From Meloidogyne chitwoodi (lineage: Eukaryota > Nematoda > Chromadorea > Rhabditida > Meloidogynidae), in contig JACZZP010000005.1 of the NCBI GenBank assembly GCA_015183035.1, forward strand, positions 1,736,001 through 1,800,000: a stretch of DNA of 64,000 nt, written 5' to 3'. The notes under the pieces were generated by a model that did not search any database, had not been told where the DNA came from, and was given only the letters and a program-made list of their open reading frames with translations. This document shows, piece after piece, positions 39,807-49,013 of the stretch; within the stretch, counting starts at the first letter, position 1, and each line of letters begins with the position of its first letter. A program made the translations under genes and the position numbers.

Positions 39807-40578
39807 ATTTAAACAAATAAATAAATATTATTTTTTAATTAATTTCTTAGCTTTTTAAATGTTTTTTAAACAAAATTATATTTATAATTTTTATTTTTAA
39901 TATTAAGGAAAAAATAATTATTTTAGTTTATTTTCTTTTCATTTTGTATTAAAAAATATTTTTTATATGAGAAACAAAATATAAACAATTTTGTTTATAA
40001 TTTTGCTTGAATAAAGAAAGCGTCTCCAATAAGTTTAAGAAATGAATAAAAATAAAAAAGAAAAGTTGACTTAAACTTATAAAACAGCTAATATATTAAG
40101 TCTTGCTGATATATGTAGGTAACCTCTTTAATAATAGTATGAATTTTTAGATATTGAAAAATTAATTTTTATTCCAATTCCAAAAAAAGAACATTTAATA
40201 AAAATAGGGTAAGGACGATTCAGAATAAATGAGATTGTTTTGGCTATAATTTTTTAAATTAATAATAAAATAAATTTTTATTAAACGAAAGATTTAAATA
40301 AAAAACTATTTTTAAAAATTGTTCTTTTGGATTAAAAAATTACAGCCTGAAAAAATGGAAAATTATAATTATATGATATTTTTAATATTCAACTTTTTTT
40401 AGAAGAATTAATTGATATAGATTTAGTGAAAAGACTCCGCTTATAGAGCTCTTACGAATGGCAAAAATTACTTTATAATTTTAGATAATTAATAAGTAGA
40501 ATCGTCCCTATCCAATGAAAAAAGTCAAAAAATAAATAACTTTATCAAAAAATTTTAAAGCAGTTAAAACCAAAACAG
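39807..40578. other. intergenic region with a small inverted-repeat element
   Basis: AT-rich sequence between convergent genes. Contains the MITE at 40207-40513. A possible exon-like piece just before it (DIEKLIFIPIPKKEHLIKIG at ~40154-40208) is next to an AG acceptor and a GTAAGG donor, but no gene could be built. Confidence 0.45.
40207..40513. mobile_element. MITE, family with GGRTAAGGACGATTC ends, copy 1
   Basis: The left end GGGTAAGGACGATTC and reverse complement of the right end, GGATAGGGACGATTC, form terminal inverted repeats. An internal segment near 40430-40465 (CTCCGCTTATAGAGCTCTTA) matches, inverted, the segment near 59145-59172 in the element at 59076-60118, so both belong to one family. 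TA precedes the left end, but the right flank is not TA. Confidence 0.6.
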
Positions 40579-40970
40579 TTATTGAGCACTATCCTCTTCA
40601 TCGTCTTCATTTCCATCGTCGTTATCATCATCAACTTCACCTTCAGCTCCATCTAAATTTTAGTTTTTCAATTTTTTATATAAAAACAAGATATCAAAGG
40701 ATTTTTTTAATATAAAAAATAAAAAGTATTAATAATTAACCCTCAATTTAATTTTTTAGTTATCTTAAATTGTATTAAATGTAAAAATCAAAGTAATTTA
40801 ATGTTTTAAACAAAATAATAATTAAAGTTTTTAAATAAGTCTACCAAAACTAATTGGGATATTTTGTCAAATATAATAAATGATAATATAAACTTTAAAT
40901 TAGAATTAAAAAAATACCGGAATCATCAATGTCCTCTTCTTCTTCCTCTTCCACTTCGTCATTTTTATCA

Positions 40971-40976
40971 CCACTG
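40971..40976. repeat. left target site duplication CCACTG
   Basis: CCACTG directly precedes the element start AGTAGTTAACC and is repeated directly after its end at 56345-56350. The 6-bp length is that of Polinton/Maverick integration. Confidence 0.88.
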
Positions 40977-41646
40977 AGTAGTTAACCATACGGGTATGTC
41001 GTGGGTGTAGGGGGAAGAAAAAGAAGAGAGAAGTCGGTGTCGCGGGGGGAGGGGGAAGAAAAAGAAGAGAGTTGTCGGTGTCGCGGGTGTAGGGGAAAAA
41101 GAAGAAGAGAGTAGTCGGTGTCGCGGGTGTAGGGGAAGAAAAAGAAGAGAGTAGTCGGTGTCGCGAGTGTAGGGGGAAGAAAAAGAAGAGGGCAATTAGT
41201 GTCGTAGGTAGGAAAAAGAAGAAGAGAGTAGAGGGTGAAGGGGGAAGAAAAAGAAGAGGGCAATTGGTGTCGTGGGTAGGAAAAAAGAAGAAGAGAGTAG
41301 TCGGTGTCGCGGGTGTAGGGGAAGAAAAAGAAGAGAGTAGTCGGTGTCGCGAGTGTAGGGGGAAGAAAAAGAAGAGGGCAATTAGTGTCGTAGGTAGGAA
41401 AAAGAAGAAGAGAGTAGAGGGTGAAGGGGGAAGAAAAAGAAGAGGGCAATTGGTGTCGTGGGTAGGGAAAAAGAAGAAGAGAGTAGTAGGTGTTGAGGCC
41501 TTTTCCTTTCTATTGAGCAGTCGTCTTTCCAAGTCTTGCCTTGAAAAGTTTTGGAAAAATAAAATCCTTTTTTTTTCATCCAAAGGATTATGCATTTCTT
41601 TCCATATTTGGTTGAGAATAGGATAAAATCTATTCTCATTGGTCAT
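40977..41646 (-). CDS. possible outward-reading repeat protein, left arm
   Basis: From an ATG at 41646 the first ~51 residues are non-repetitive (MTNENRFYPILNQIWKEMHN, then a charged helix ending LLNRKEKAS). After that the frame runs through the terminal tandem repeats as Phe/Pro/Leu-rich blocks (TTLFFFFP, CPLLFLPP) and passes through the element end into host DNA. The unique N-terminal part looks coding and is preserved in both arms. The repeat part may be only translated satellite. No family recognised. Confidence 0.3.
40989..41480. repeat. ~41-bp tandem repeats at the left terminus of the element
   Basis: About twelve units of purine-rich sequence, such as GGGGAAGAAAAAGAAGAGAG followed by TAGTCGGTGTCGCGGGTGTA or by GGCAATTGGTGTCGTGGGTA. 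Two larger blocks are duplicated ~144 bp apart (41174-41260 and 41354-41460 type). It begins 12 bases inside the element. Strand asymmetry is strong: purine on the plus strand. Confidence 0.85.
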
Positions 41647-42043
41647 AAAAATAAAACTCTTTTTTTTTTGCGCACTGAATAAATTATTGCGAAATAGTGG
41701 GAGAAAATATTTTATGAATAAATTATAAACCGATAAAATTTATAGAGGATAGAAGGAAAAAATATTTTATGAATAAATAATAAACTAATAAAATTTCTCT
41801 AAATAAAAAATGAAATATAAAAATTGAAAATAAGGTTAAAGATTTATAAACTATGAATAAAGAAAAAAATTATGATTTCCCGCGCAACATATCAAATAAA
41901 ATATAAACAAACAAAATAAGGATAAAATGATTTATGTTTTTGTTTTCTAAAAAATAATTTGCATATTTAACGTATAAAAACGTTATGTCTGACAATAAAC
42001 AAAATTTCGCTCCTATGTCGTAATAATAAAGCTTTTTGGAAGA

Positions 42044-43141
42044 ATGCCAAATCTTTTGTCTTGCTCAGGAGGAGCATCATCTCCCGAGGAGTATGTAGAG
42101 AAATTAGATGAATCAATACAACATATTGATAAATTTAAACTTATTAAATCTTATTCGAAATTTCTGATTAAGAATATTCCTACAGATCCTGAAGCTCTTC
42201 TTTCAGGTATTTTTCAGTATTGCTTTGATGAAGCAACATCTAATGCTCGCAATAATGGAATTGAGCCAGAAGAGTTAGGATGTACTCTTACATCTGAATT
42301 GCTTGAATCTGATATCTGGATACCTGTGCGCCCAACAACAGAAAATACATTTGACTCAATGCTCAACCAGTTCAAAAAAGTGGCACAGAGCAAAAAACAG
42401 GTAGGTTTAACTTTATGGGGAAAACCTTTTTCAATTAATGTGCTGATTGTGGATAAATCAAAATTACCAAGAGGGAGCAATATTATAGGAGGAGCACCTC
42501 GAAAACTTGCTCCTGTTCATCATCAAATTAAAACTAAAAATTTGATAAAGATTAATAACAACAATGATGGATATTGTTTATTTTATTCATTAATAGCAAC
42601 AATGATCCGCTTCATCGGAAATTTATCACGCTCCCAATATTACAACTATATTCACGGGAGATATGGCTCAGGTGGTAAATTTGAACAAGATGTTTTAAAA
42701 CTCATGAAACAAATTGGAGCGCCTCTTGGAAAAAATGAATATGATGCAGAGGACTGGGTTCCCTCCATAATTGATTACTGGAATGAACAATATACAGGCC
42801 GGTTTATTTTTAAAGTTTTTGTTTTTGATTGCCTTGGCCACTATAAGACATGCTTTAAATATGGTCCTGATGATTATAATTCACCCTTACTCCTTTACTT
42901 TGACGGCTCCCATTTCAATGGGGTATCTTGCACTGGAGGGCTCTTTGGACAGCCTTATTGTTTAGAATGTGAGACAGTTTATGCAAGACCAAAACAACAC
43001 TCTTTAGCATGTCGAGCACGATGTTTAAACTGCTCCCGAGTTGGGCCGCTATATCCATGCCAACCAAGAAACAACTTTTACAAAAATGCAACGATTGTTC
43101 TAAAAAATTCAACAACGAAGATTGCTTTATTTTTCATTTAA
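42044..43141 (+). CDS. polB: N-terminal part of the element's B-family DNA polymerase (ORF1), left arm
   Basis: 365 codons. The first ~160 residues are not recognised; ~160-300 contain NNNDGYCLFYSLIATMIRF and LLLYFDGSHFNGVSCTGGLF, and ~310-345 a Cys/His cluster (YCLECETVYA, HSLACRARCLNCSRVGPLYPC). That cluster is the zinc-binding N-terminal region seen ahead of the exonuclease in Maverick-type polymerases, so this is the front of the same protein as the downstream frame, which it overlaps by 133 bases in frame -1. In the overlap, TTTAAAC (43024-43030) is in the X-XXY-YYZ phase of this frame. If no frameshift occurs the product ends at 43141 without catalytic domains. Confidence 0.75.
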   Translation: MPNLLSCSGGASSPEEYVEKLDESIQHIDKFKLIKSYSKFLIKNIPTDPEALLSGIFQYCFDEATSNARNNGIEPEELGCTLTSELLESDIWIPVRPTTENTFDSMLNQFKKVAQSKKQVGLTLWGKPFSINVLIVDKSKLPRGSNIIGGAPRKLAPVHHQIKTKNLIKINNNNDGYCLFYSLIATMIRFIGNLSRSQYYNYIHGRYGSGGKFEQDVLKLMKQIGAPLGKNEYDAEDWVPSIIDYWNEQYTGRFIFKVFVFDCLGHYKTCFKYGPDDYNSPLLLYFDGSHFNGVSCTGGLFGQPYCLECETVYARPKQHSLACRARCLNCSRVGPLYPCQPRNNFYKNATIVLKNSTTKIALFFI

Positions 43142-46092
43142 ATTCTAATTTCTGCAAAAGTTCAAAAAAATGCGAAAAATGTGGAGTAGTATGGGACGTC
43201 AAGGATAATAATAGAAATGGACGAAAAGGCCATGTTTGTAATGAGAAATACTGCAAAACATGTGGGGGGTATCATGAATCCAAAAGAGGGTGCTTTGTTA
43301 AACCATTGGAGATCAAGGAGCAAAAACTATATAGAATTGTAGCTTTTGATCTTGAAACAATGCAACACGTAATTACAAACAACAACAAAAGAAAACACCA
43401 AACCAATTTTATTGCAGCAAGAGTAACTTGCCCCAAATGCATAAATGATGAGCAAATTGAATGTAAGATTTGCGAAAACAACCGACTCATTACATTTTCT
43501 GAACGGCCGTTCACAAAAACGAACGTTGATAACAAAAATATATCAGAAGAACCGCTTGTTTCCTTCGTCAAGTGGATTATTGAAACAACAAAGGAATTTG
43601 ATACAATAGCCTTCTCTCATTATGGAGGAAAGTTCGACATGGTTATTGTCTTCAAAGAGTTATTTCTTCTAGGTTTTACACCTGAAATGTTAAAAAGAGG
43701 AAATAAAATGTATGAGATGAAAGTACATATTGGAAAGAAGAGCATGTTAATTTTTAGAGATAGCTTTAATATTATGCCAATGTCTTTGGCATCATTGGTA
43801 CCTGCATTTGCTCTTAAGGTTGAGGATAAGCCGTTCTTTCCTCACCTCTCAAACCATCCAAAGAATTATGGAAAAGAAATATACCCCTCTCCATCTGAAT
43901 ATTTTGCGGATGGGATGATGCCTGAAAAGAGAAAAGAATTTGATCAATGGTACTCACAGAACAAAGAACAACCATTTCTGCTTGATGAGGCCTTAGCTTC
44001 TTATTGCACAAATGATGTGGAAATATTATTAGATGCATTAATTGCATTTCGAAAAGAATTTATGGACGTTACAAAGAGATCAAATGGTGAAAGACCAGCT
44101 TCAGTTAAAGCTCATGATGGGATAGATGTTCTAAGAGAATCAATGACCATTGCATCAGCGTGCATGAATCATTTTAGAACAAATCACTTGATGGAAAATC
44201 ACTTGGCTCTTGTTCCAGAGAAGGGGTATGACAATGCTGATAATCAAAGCAAACTAGCTCTGAAATTTATGAAATGGTATGAAGAAGAACATGGAGTTAC
44301 CATTCAAAATGCTTATTCAAAGGGAGGAGAGAAAAAAGTGGGCAATTATAAGTTGGAAGGGTGGATAGAGGAGGAGAAGCTTGGGATAGAAGTTAATGGT
44401 TGTGCATGGCACGGGTGCGAGAGATGCTATCCTGAAAACAACATAATGCTTCCAAATGGAGTAACTGCGGGAAAGCAGAGAGAAAAAGATGAGATTCGAT
44501 TACAATTTATCAATAGTCAAGGAATAAATGTTCAAGTCTTCTGGGAGTGCGAAATAAGAAGAATGTTGGATAAAGATAGAGAAATGAGGAACAAATTTAA
44601 AAATTATCTTGACAACGGGCCAATAAATATTCGGTCATCTTTCTTTGGAGGACGTACAGGCCCACTGCGTCTCTTTTACAAGCCAGGAGCAACGGAGAAA
44701 ATCTCTTACTATGACGTCACATCGCTCTATCCCTATATCAATGTGATAACAAAGTATCCAGTTGGTCACCCGGAAGTACACATTCTCAACAAAGATGTCA
44801 ACTGGACTAAACCACAATACAATACTTATGAACTTTCAATTCTTAAGGTGTTTGTTATACCACCAAGGAGTATAGATGTACCAGTGCTCCCAATGAAGAT
44901 TGGAGATGATGATGAAAGACTTCTCTTCCCACTCTGCTCCAAATGCGCGAGAGAACACCCAGAAGGAGCAGTGAATGAAAAATACTCCTGTCCTCACTCT
45001 GATCAACAACGTGGCAGGGTGAGTACATGCACTTCGATCGAGCTCAATGTTGCTCTTGAGGAAGGATATAGAGTGACAAAACTCTTCCGAGTTTTGGAAT
45101 TCAAGGAATCGGACAACAAGTTGTTTGCTCCCTACATTAGTGAATTTATGGCAGCAAAAATCCATTCTTCAGGATTTGATGTCTCCGTCAAAGGAAAATA
45201 TGAGGAGGAGGAGAAATTTATTAAAGAATGTAAAGAAAAGTTTGGAATAAATATTGAAAGAAGTAAAATGGGCCCAAATAAAGGAAAAAGAACTCAGGCG
45301 AAGTTAATGTTAAATAATTTGTGGGGGAGATTCTCTTTAAGAAATGATGGGCTTTTTCAATGTACAATAACTGACAATCCAGCAGAACTTAGGCGATACA
45401 TGGATGACCATTCCGTTGATATTAAAACATTGGATGAACTTGCTCCTGGTATTATGCTCATCACATACATCAAGAAGAAGGATTGGATCGAGGAGCATGC
45501 ATCGTCAAATGTGATCATTTCACTTTGGACGACATCAGCTGCACGTATACATTTGCTCAGAGCAATGCAAAAAGTCGTCAGAACTCCTGGATGCAAGCTT
45601 CTCTACACTGATACCGACTCCCTCATTTTTTCTCATCCTGTAGGAAACAATCCTTTGCAGTTAGGATGTCATTTAGGGGAATTTACGGATGAATACCCCT
45701 CCCATGAAATTATGGAGTACACATGCGGAGGAGCGAAACAATATGGTCTCAAACTTAGAAGGAAGAGTGAGCAGCCTGTGGAGGAATTTGAGTACGTCCT
45801 CAAAGTCCGTGGAATGACACTCAATTACGATGTGATCAAAAATCAGGGACTCCGTTATGATACATTCAAGGATCAGGTATTATCTTATGCAAAAACAGGA
45901 GAATTAAATCCTATTGATATTTTATATCCAAATTTTTTGCGACCATCAATTAAAGATGGGTGTGTCACATCCTATCCTCAACATAAAATGTATAAACCCG
46001 TTGTATGTAAAGGAATTATCCGTCCATCCGATTTTATTGTATTAAATTTTGGCCATTTAAATAATAAACACCCTAGAATTTCATCTCCATAA
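43009..46092 (+). CDS. polB: B-family DNA polymerase, exonuclease and polymerase domains (ORF2), left arm
   Basis: 1027 codons from the first ATG of the frame, though translation probably starts in the upstream frame. Residues ~27-95 hold zinc-finger Cys pairs (KCNDC, CEKCGVVW, CKTCGGYH). Exonuclease motifs: AFDLET (Asp114, Glu116), HYGGKFD (Asp210), YCTND (Tyr332, Asp336). Residues ~459-516 (EVNGCAWHGCERC ... VFWECE) look like a Vsr/PD-(D/E)XK-type nuclease fold inserted before the polymerase palm. Polymerase motif A DVTSLYP (569-575), motif B KLMLNNLWG (765-773), motif C YTDTDS (866-871). All catalytic acidic residues are present. Members copy linear DNA from a terminal protein primer. No terminal-protein gene is evident unless it is the uncharacterised N-terminus of ORF1. 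Confidence 0.9.
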   Translation: MSSTMFKLLPSWAAISMPTKKQLLQKCNDCSKKFNNEDCFIFHLNSNFCKSSKKCEKCGVVWDVKDNNRNGRKGHVCNEKYCKTCGGYHESKRGCFVKPLEIKEQKLYRIVAFDLETMQHVITNNNKRKHQTNFIAARVTCPKCINDEQIECKICENNRLITFSERPFTKTNVDNKNISEEPLVSFVKWIIETTKEFDTIAFSHYGGKFDMVIVFKELFLLGFTPEMLKRGNKMYEMKVHIGKKSMLIFRDSFNIMPMSLASLVPAFALKVEDKPFFPHLSNHPKNYGKEIYPSPSEYFADGMMPEKRKEFDQWYSQNKEQPFLLDEALASYCTNDVEILLDALIAFRKEFMDVTKRSNGERPASVKAHDGIDVLRESMTIASACMNHFRTNHLMENHLALVPEKGYDNADNQSKLALKFMKWYEEEHGVTIQNAYSKGGEKKVGNYKLEGWIEEEKLGIEVNGCAWHGCERCYPENNIMLPNGVTAGKQREKDEIRLQFINSQGINVQVFWECEIRRMLDKDREMRNKFKNYLDNGPINIRSSFFGGRTGPLRLFYKPGATEKISYYDVTSLYPYINVITKYPVGHPEVHILNKDVNWTKPQYNTYELSILKVFVIPPRSIDVPVLPMKIGDDDERLLFPLCSKCAREHPEGAVNEKYSCPHSDQQRGRVSTCTSIELNVALEEGYRVTKLFRVLEFKESDNKLFAPYISEFMAAKIHSSGFDVSVKGKYEEEEKFIKECKEKFGINIERSKMGPNKGKRTQAKLMLNNLWGRFSLRNDGLFQCTITDNPAELRRYMDDHSVDIKTLDELAPGIMLITYIKKKDWIEEHASSNVIISLWTTSAARIHLLRAMQKVVRTPGCKLLYTDTDSLIFSHPVGNNPLQLGCHLGEFTDEYPSHEIMEYTCGGAKQYGLKLRRKSEQPVEEFEYVLKVRGMTLNYDVIKNQGLRYDTFKDQVLSYAKTGELNPIDILYPNFLRPSIKDGCVTSYPQHKMYKPVVCKGIIRPSDFIVLNFGHLNNKHPRISSP
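43024..43030 (+). promoter_or_regulatory. candidate -1 frameshift heptamer TTTAAAC, left arm
   Basis: In the ORF1 frame it reads T-TTA-AAC, the classic X-XXY-YYZ slippery form, and lies inside the ORF1/ORF2 overlap where a -1 slip enters ORF2. Nine bases downstream GTTGG (43040-43044) can pair with CCAAC (43060-43064), a weak 5-bp stem. Against it: the ORF1 frame beyond the heptamer still encodes the expected Cys cluster CSRVGPLYPC, so a simple indel near 43060-43085 is an equally good explanation. Confidence 0.4.
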
Positions 46093-46487
46093 TTTTTATT
46101 GTATTTTTATTATTAAATATTACACAACTTTTTTATATAAACTTTATAATTCAAAAATCTTTATTACAGAATTAACAAAAATTAAAAGTAGGTTTTAGGG
46201 ATAAAAAATGCAGAATTAAGTAAACAAGTTTAAAATTTGTAAACTTTAAAGACAAAATTAAGGACAAACTACAGAATTAACAAAAACTAGTTGAAGATTT
46301 TAGGGGTAAAAATGCATAATTAAGAAAAACAAATTAAAATTTAAATATTTTATTTACAAAATTAAAAAGTATTTACAAAATTAGTAATAGTTTGTATACA
46401 ATTTAAGGGGTAAAATTGCAGAATTAAGGAATATCTGTACAAATTCATCTTTTTTGTCATATATGTGCATGTATATAGATGTGCACA
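46093..46487. repeat. ~110-bp imperfect repeats after the polymerase gene
   Basis: Three related units with the pattern ACAGAATTAACAAAA, then TTTTAGGGRTAAAAATGCA and RAATTAAG (near 46167, 46272 and a shorter one near 46405). The same units recur at 48172-48430 and 50179-50440 between the zinc-ribbon and PAZ genes. In each place they lie between gene 3' ends, so they may act in transcript termination or as recombination substrate. Confidence 0.7.
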
Positions 46488-47006
46488 CTACCAGGCAACT
46501 TGGCTAAAATCACCTCTGTACACTTCCATCTCATCCTCAAGATTCTTATCCATAATAATTTCAGGACTATCAGGAGGTGAAAATTTGGCTTTGCTTGAAA
46601 AACTTGAAGATAAACTTGTAATTTTCTCTGCTTCTTCATCAACAAATTCTAATAGCTCAATAGGATAGAAATGATCTTTTTGATATGGTCGTCGATCGAT
46701 TACACAATTTAAATATGGATAACGAAGCTGAATACGATGTCGAGTGAAAAAATGTTGAGATATACTAACATTATATGGACGCCTGAGATGTCCATAGGCT
46801 CGAATTTTATTTGCACCTTTTCTTGAAATACCTCCAAAAATAAAGGTCTTTGTTCGATATTCTTTGTTCAGATAAGTTGTTCTAACTTTACGGTCCAAAA
46901 ATTCTTTCAGAATACAAACTCTTGTCTGAGGATTCATCAAATGACCCGCGAGACTTAAAACGGAACAATCTAAGAATTTTGCAATTTCATCGATAACGCG
47001 GACCAT
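46488..47006 (-). CDS. stand-alone PAZ-domain protein, copy 1
   Basis: 172 codons, start at 47006. Residues 1-40 look like the helical linker that precedes PAZ in Argonautes (VIDEIAKFLDC ... ILKEFLDRK). Residues ~40-122 are PAZ-like: VRTTYLNKEYRTKTFIFGGI, then YNVSISQHFFTRHRIQLRYP, a LNCVID strand and HFYPIELLEFV, the counterparts of the LxYPxLPC and YxPxEl segments of nematode Argonautes. A Ser/acidic tail follows (SPPDSPEIIMD ... GDFSQVAW). MID and PIWI domains are absent, so it cannot slice RNA. PAZ pockets bind 3' ends of small RNAs. Divergently oriented to the zinc-ribbon gene. This copy ends QVAW where copy 2 ends QDAW. Assignment by pattern only, not by search. Confidence 0.68.
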   Translation of the reverse strand: MVRVIDEIAKFLDCSVLSLAGHLMNPQTRVCILKEFLDRKVRTTYLNKEYRTKTFIFGGISRKGANKIRAYGHLRRPYNVSISQHFFTRHRIQLRYPYLNCVIDRRPYQKDHFYPIELLEFVDEEAEKITSLSSSFSSKAKFSPPDSPEIIMDKNLEDEMEVYRGDFSQVAW

Positions 47007-47597
47007 ATTTTAGATAAAAATAAATTTTAATTTTTAATTGAATGAAATTTTATAAAAAATTTGGGTTTAAATACCTTACAATTTTTATTCAAATAAATCT
47101 GCATATTTTATAATAATAGATATTATTTCAAATTTTTACAATATTCCCAAGGGTTCTTATCTTTTTCCTTTTCGTAATATTTTTTTCCTTTTTGTTTCGC
47201 AATAATTTGCATATTATTGCATAACTATACACCATTTATTCCCTCAAAATAAAAGAGGAAGAAAAAACAACAATTTTGGAAAGAAACCTAGATAAAGAAT
47301 CTTTTCGGCTCTAATATTCCCAAGGATTCTACCTTTTTCCTTTCTTATATTTCGTAATATTTTTTTCGCAATAAAATTGCATATTATTTTCTTTTGACCT
47401 ACATTTCGCATGAATTATTACTTTTATATTAAAAATTTTTTTCCTTATTTTGAAATAATTTTTATTGCATTATAATTTATTCAATTTTTCATAAAAGAAC
47501 AAAGGAATTTATAAAAATTAGGAGTATAAAAACTGACAATTTTTCATTACTTCTTCAAACATTATTAAAAAAATAATTTTAAATAATTTTAATAAAA
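47007..47597. promoter_or_regulatory. divergent intergenic promoter region of the PAZ / zinc-ribbon pair, unit 1
   Basis: 591 bases between divergent start codons. It contains an internal duplication: AATATTCCCAAGG ... TTTTTCCTTT ... TTCGTAATATTTTTTTC ... GCATATTATT at ~47141-47222 and again at ~47311-47392. Each half points toward one of the two genes, suggesting paired promoter modules. The motif GACCTACATTTCGCATGAAT appears at 47397 and again downstream of the zinc-ribbon gene at 48061. Confidence 0.5.
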
Positions 47598-48002
47598 ATG
47601 AATAATATAAATAATTTAAAAGAAAATCAACTGGTAAATGATGAAGAAATAATCGAGGTTACTTTTGAAAATAATGAGAAAAAATCTAGACTGAAAAATA
47701 ACATTGATCAGAAAATCGTTAAAGGCAAGATTGAAAAGAAAAATGGTATTAACTCCAAGGTTTTGTGGAAACTTGTCAGAATGAAATATTTTCCTAAGAT
47801 CGAGTTCCGTCTTTGTAAACAGTGTGCAAATGCTCTTTATAATAAAAAGAATAAGTTCTCTGAGGAGGTTGATGGAAAAATTAATGTTAGCTTTGATTTA
47901 TGTACAATTTGCATCAAGAAGAATATGTATATCAATGATATCTTATGCGAATGGGATGAGAAAATTCAACCTGTTATCAAAAAAGATGATTCAAAAAAGT
48001 AA
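47598..48002 (+). CDS. small zinc-ribbon-like protein, copy 1
   Basis: 134 codons, intronless. A Asn/Lys/Glu-rich N-terminus (1-50) is followed by a compact domain: VLWKLVRMKYFPKIEFRLCK. Two CxxC knuckles (Cys73-Cys76 and Cys102-Cys105, spacing C-x2-C-x25-C-x2-C) probably bind one zinc. Highly charged, with no signal or membrane segment. Family not recognised; a nucleic-acid-binding role or transcription accessory would be inference. Its constant pairing with the PAZ gene suggests joint function. Confidence 0.6.
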   Translation: MNNINNLKENQLVNDEEIIEVTFENNEKKSRLKNNIDQKIVKGKIEKKNGINSKVLWKLVRMKYFPKIEFRLCKQCANALYNKKNKFSEEVDGKINVSFDLCTICIKKNMYINDILCEWDEKIQPVIKKDDSKK

Positions 48003-48494
48003 AATTTTAAATGTGTTTTTCTTTTTATTTCGCTATAATTTTGATATATATTTTTTACTTTGACCTACATTTCGCATGAATTAATACTCTTATATTTAAA
48101 AAATTTTTGTTATCAATAAAATTTTTAACTTATAATTATTCAATTTTTGATTTTTAAAAATCTGTATTACAGAATTAACAAAAGTTAATACAAGGTTTTA
48201 GGGGTAAAAATGCAGAATTAAGGAAAAGGAACTTAATTTTATAATATTAAAAGACAAAATTAAGAACCAATTACAGAATTAACAATAACTAGTTGAAGAT
48301 TTTAGGGATAAAAATGCAAAATTAAGAAAAATAAATTAAAATTTAAATATTTTATTTACAAAATTAAAAAGTATTTACAAAATTAGTAATAGTTTGTATA
48401 CAATTTAAGGGGTAAAATTGCAGAATTAAGGAAATATCTGTACAAATTCATCTTTTTTGTCATATGTGTGCGCGCATGTATATAGATGGGCACA

Positions 48495-49013
48495 CTACCA
48501 GGCATCTTGGCTAAAATCACCTCTGTACACTTCCATCTCATCCTCAAGATTCTTATCCATAATAATTTCAGGACTATCAGGAGGTGAAAATTTGGCTTTG
48601 CTTGAAAAACTTGAAGATAAACTTGTAATTTTCTCTGCTTCTTCATCAACAAATTCTAATAGCTCAATAGGATAGAAATGATCTTTTTGATATGGTCGTC
48701 GATCGATTACACAATTTAAATATGGATAACGAAGCTGAATACGATGTCGAGTGAAAAAATGTTGAGATATACTAACATTATATGGACGCCTGAGATGTCC
48801 ATAGGCTCGAATTTTATTTGCACCTTTTCTTGAAATACCTCCAAAAATAAAGGTCTTTGTTCGATATTCTTTGTTCAGATAAGTTGTTCTAACTTTACGG
48901 TCCAAAAATTCTTTCAGAATACAAACTCTTGTCTGAGGATTCATCAAATGACCCGCGAGACTTAAAACGGAACAATCTAAGAATTTTGCAATTTCATCGA
49001 TAACGCGGACCAT
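48495..49013 (-). CDS. stand-alone PAZ-domain protein, copy 2
   Basis: Identical to copy 1 apart from Asp for Val at residue 170. Same PAZ landmarks (TTYLNKEYR, SQHFFTRHRIQLRYP, HFYPIELLEF) and the same divergent partner. Keeping both copies open while the sequence between is also nearly identical indicates a recent duplication or ongoing homogenisation rather than selection per se. Confidence 0.68.
   Translation of the reverse strand: MVRVIDEIAKFLDCSVLSLAGHLMNPQTRVCILKEFLDRKVRTTYLNKEYRTKTFIFGGISRKGANKIRAYGHLRRPYNVSISQHFFTRHRIQLRYPYLNCVIDRRPYQKDHFYPIELLEFVDEEAEKITSLSSSFSSKAKFSPPDSPEIIMDKNLEDEMEVYRGDFSQDAW

Noticed and set aside
41264..41626. Lys/Arg-rich plus-strand frame in the terminal repeats (mirror at 55695-56057)
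   Set aside because: Translation of purine-rich tandem repeat; the opposite frame has the more gene-like N-terminus.
43040..43068. A 29-base GT...AG stretch whose removal would join the polymerase frames
   Set aside because: Too short for a nematode intron and it would remove the conserved PC part of the Cys cluster.
43272..45596. Minus-strand frames of 60-109 codons inside the polymerase, and their mirrors at 51725-54049
   Set aside because: Shadows of the polymerase reading frame with no independent signals.
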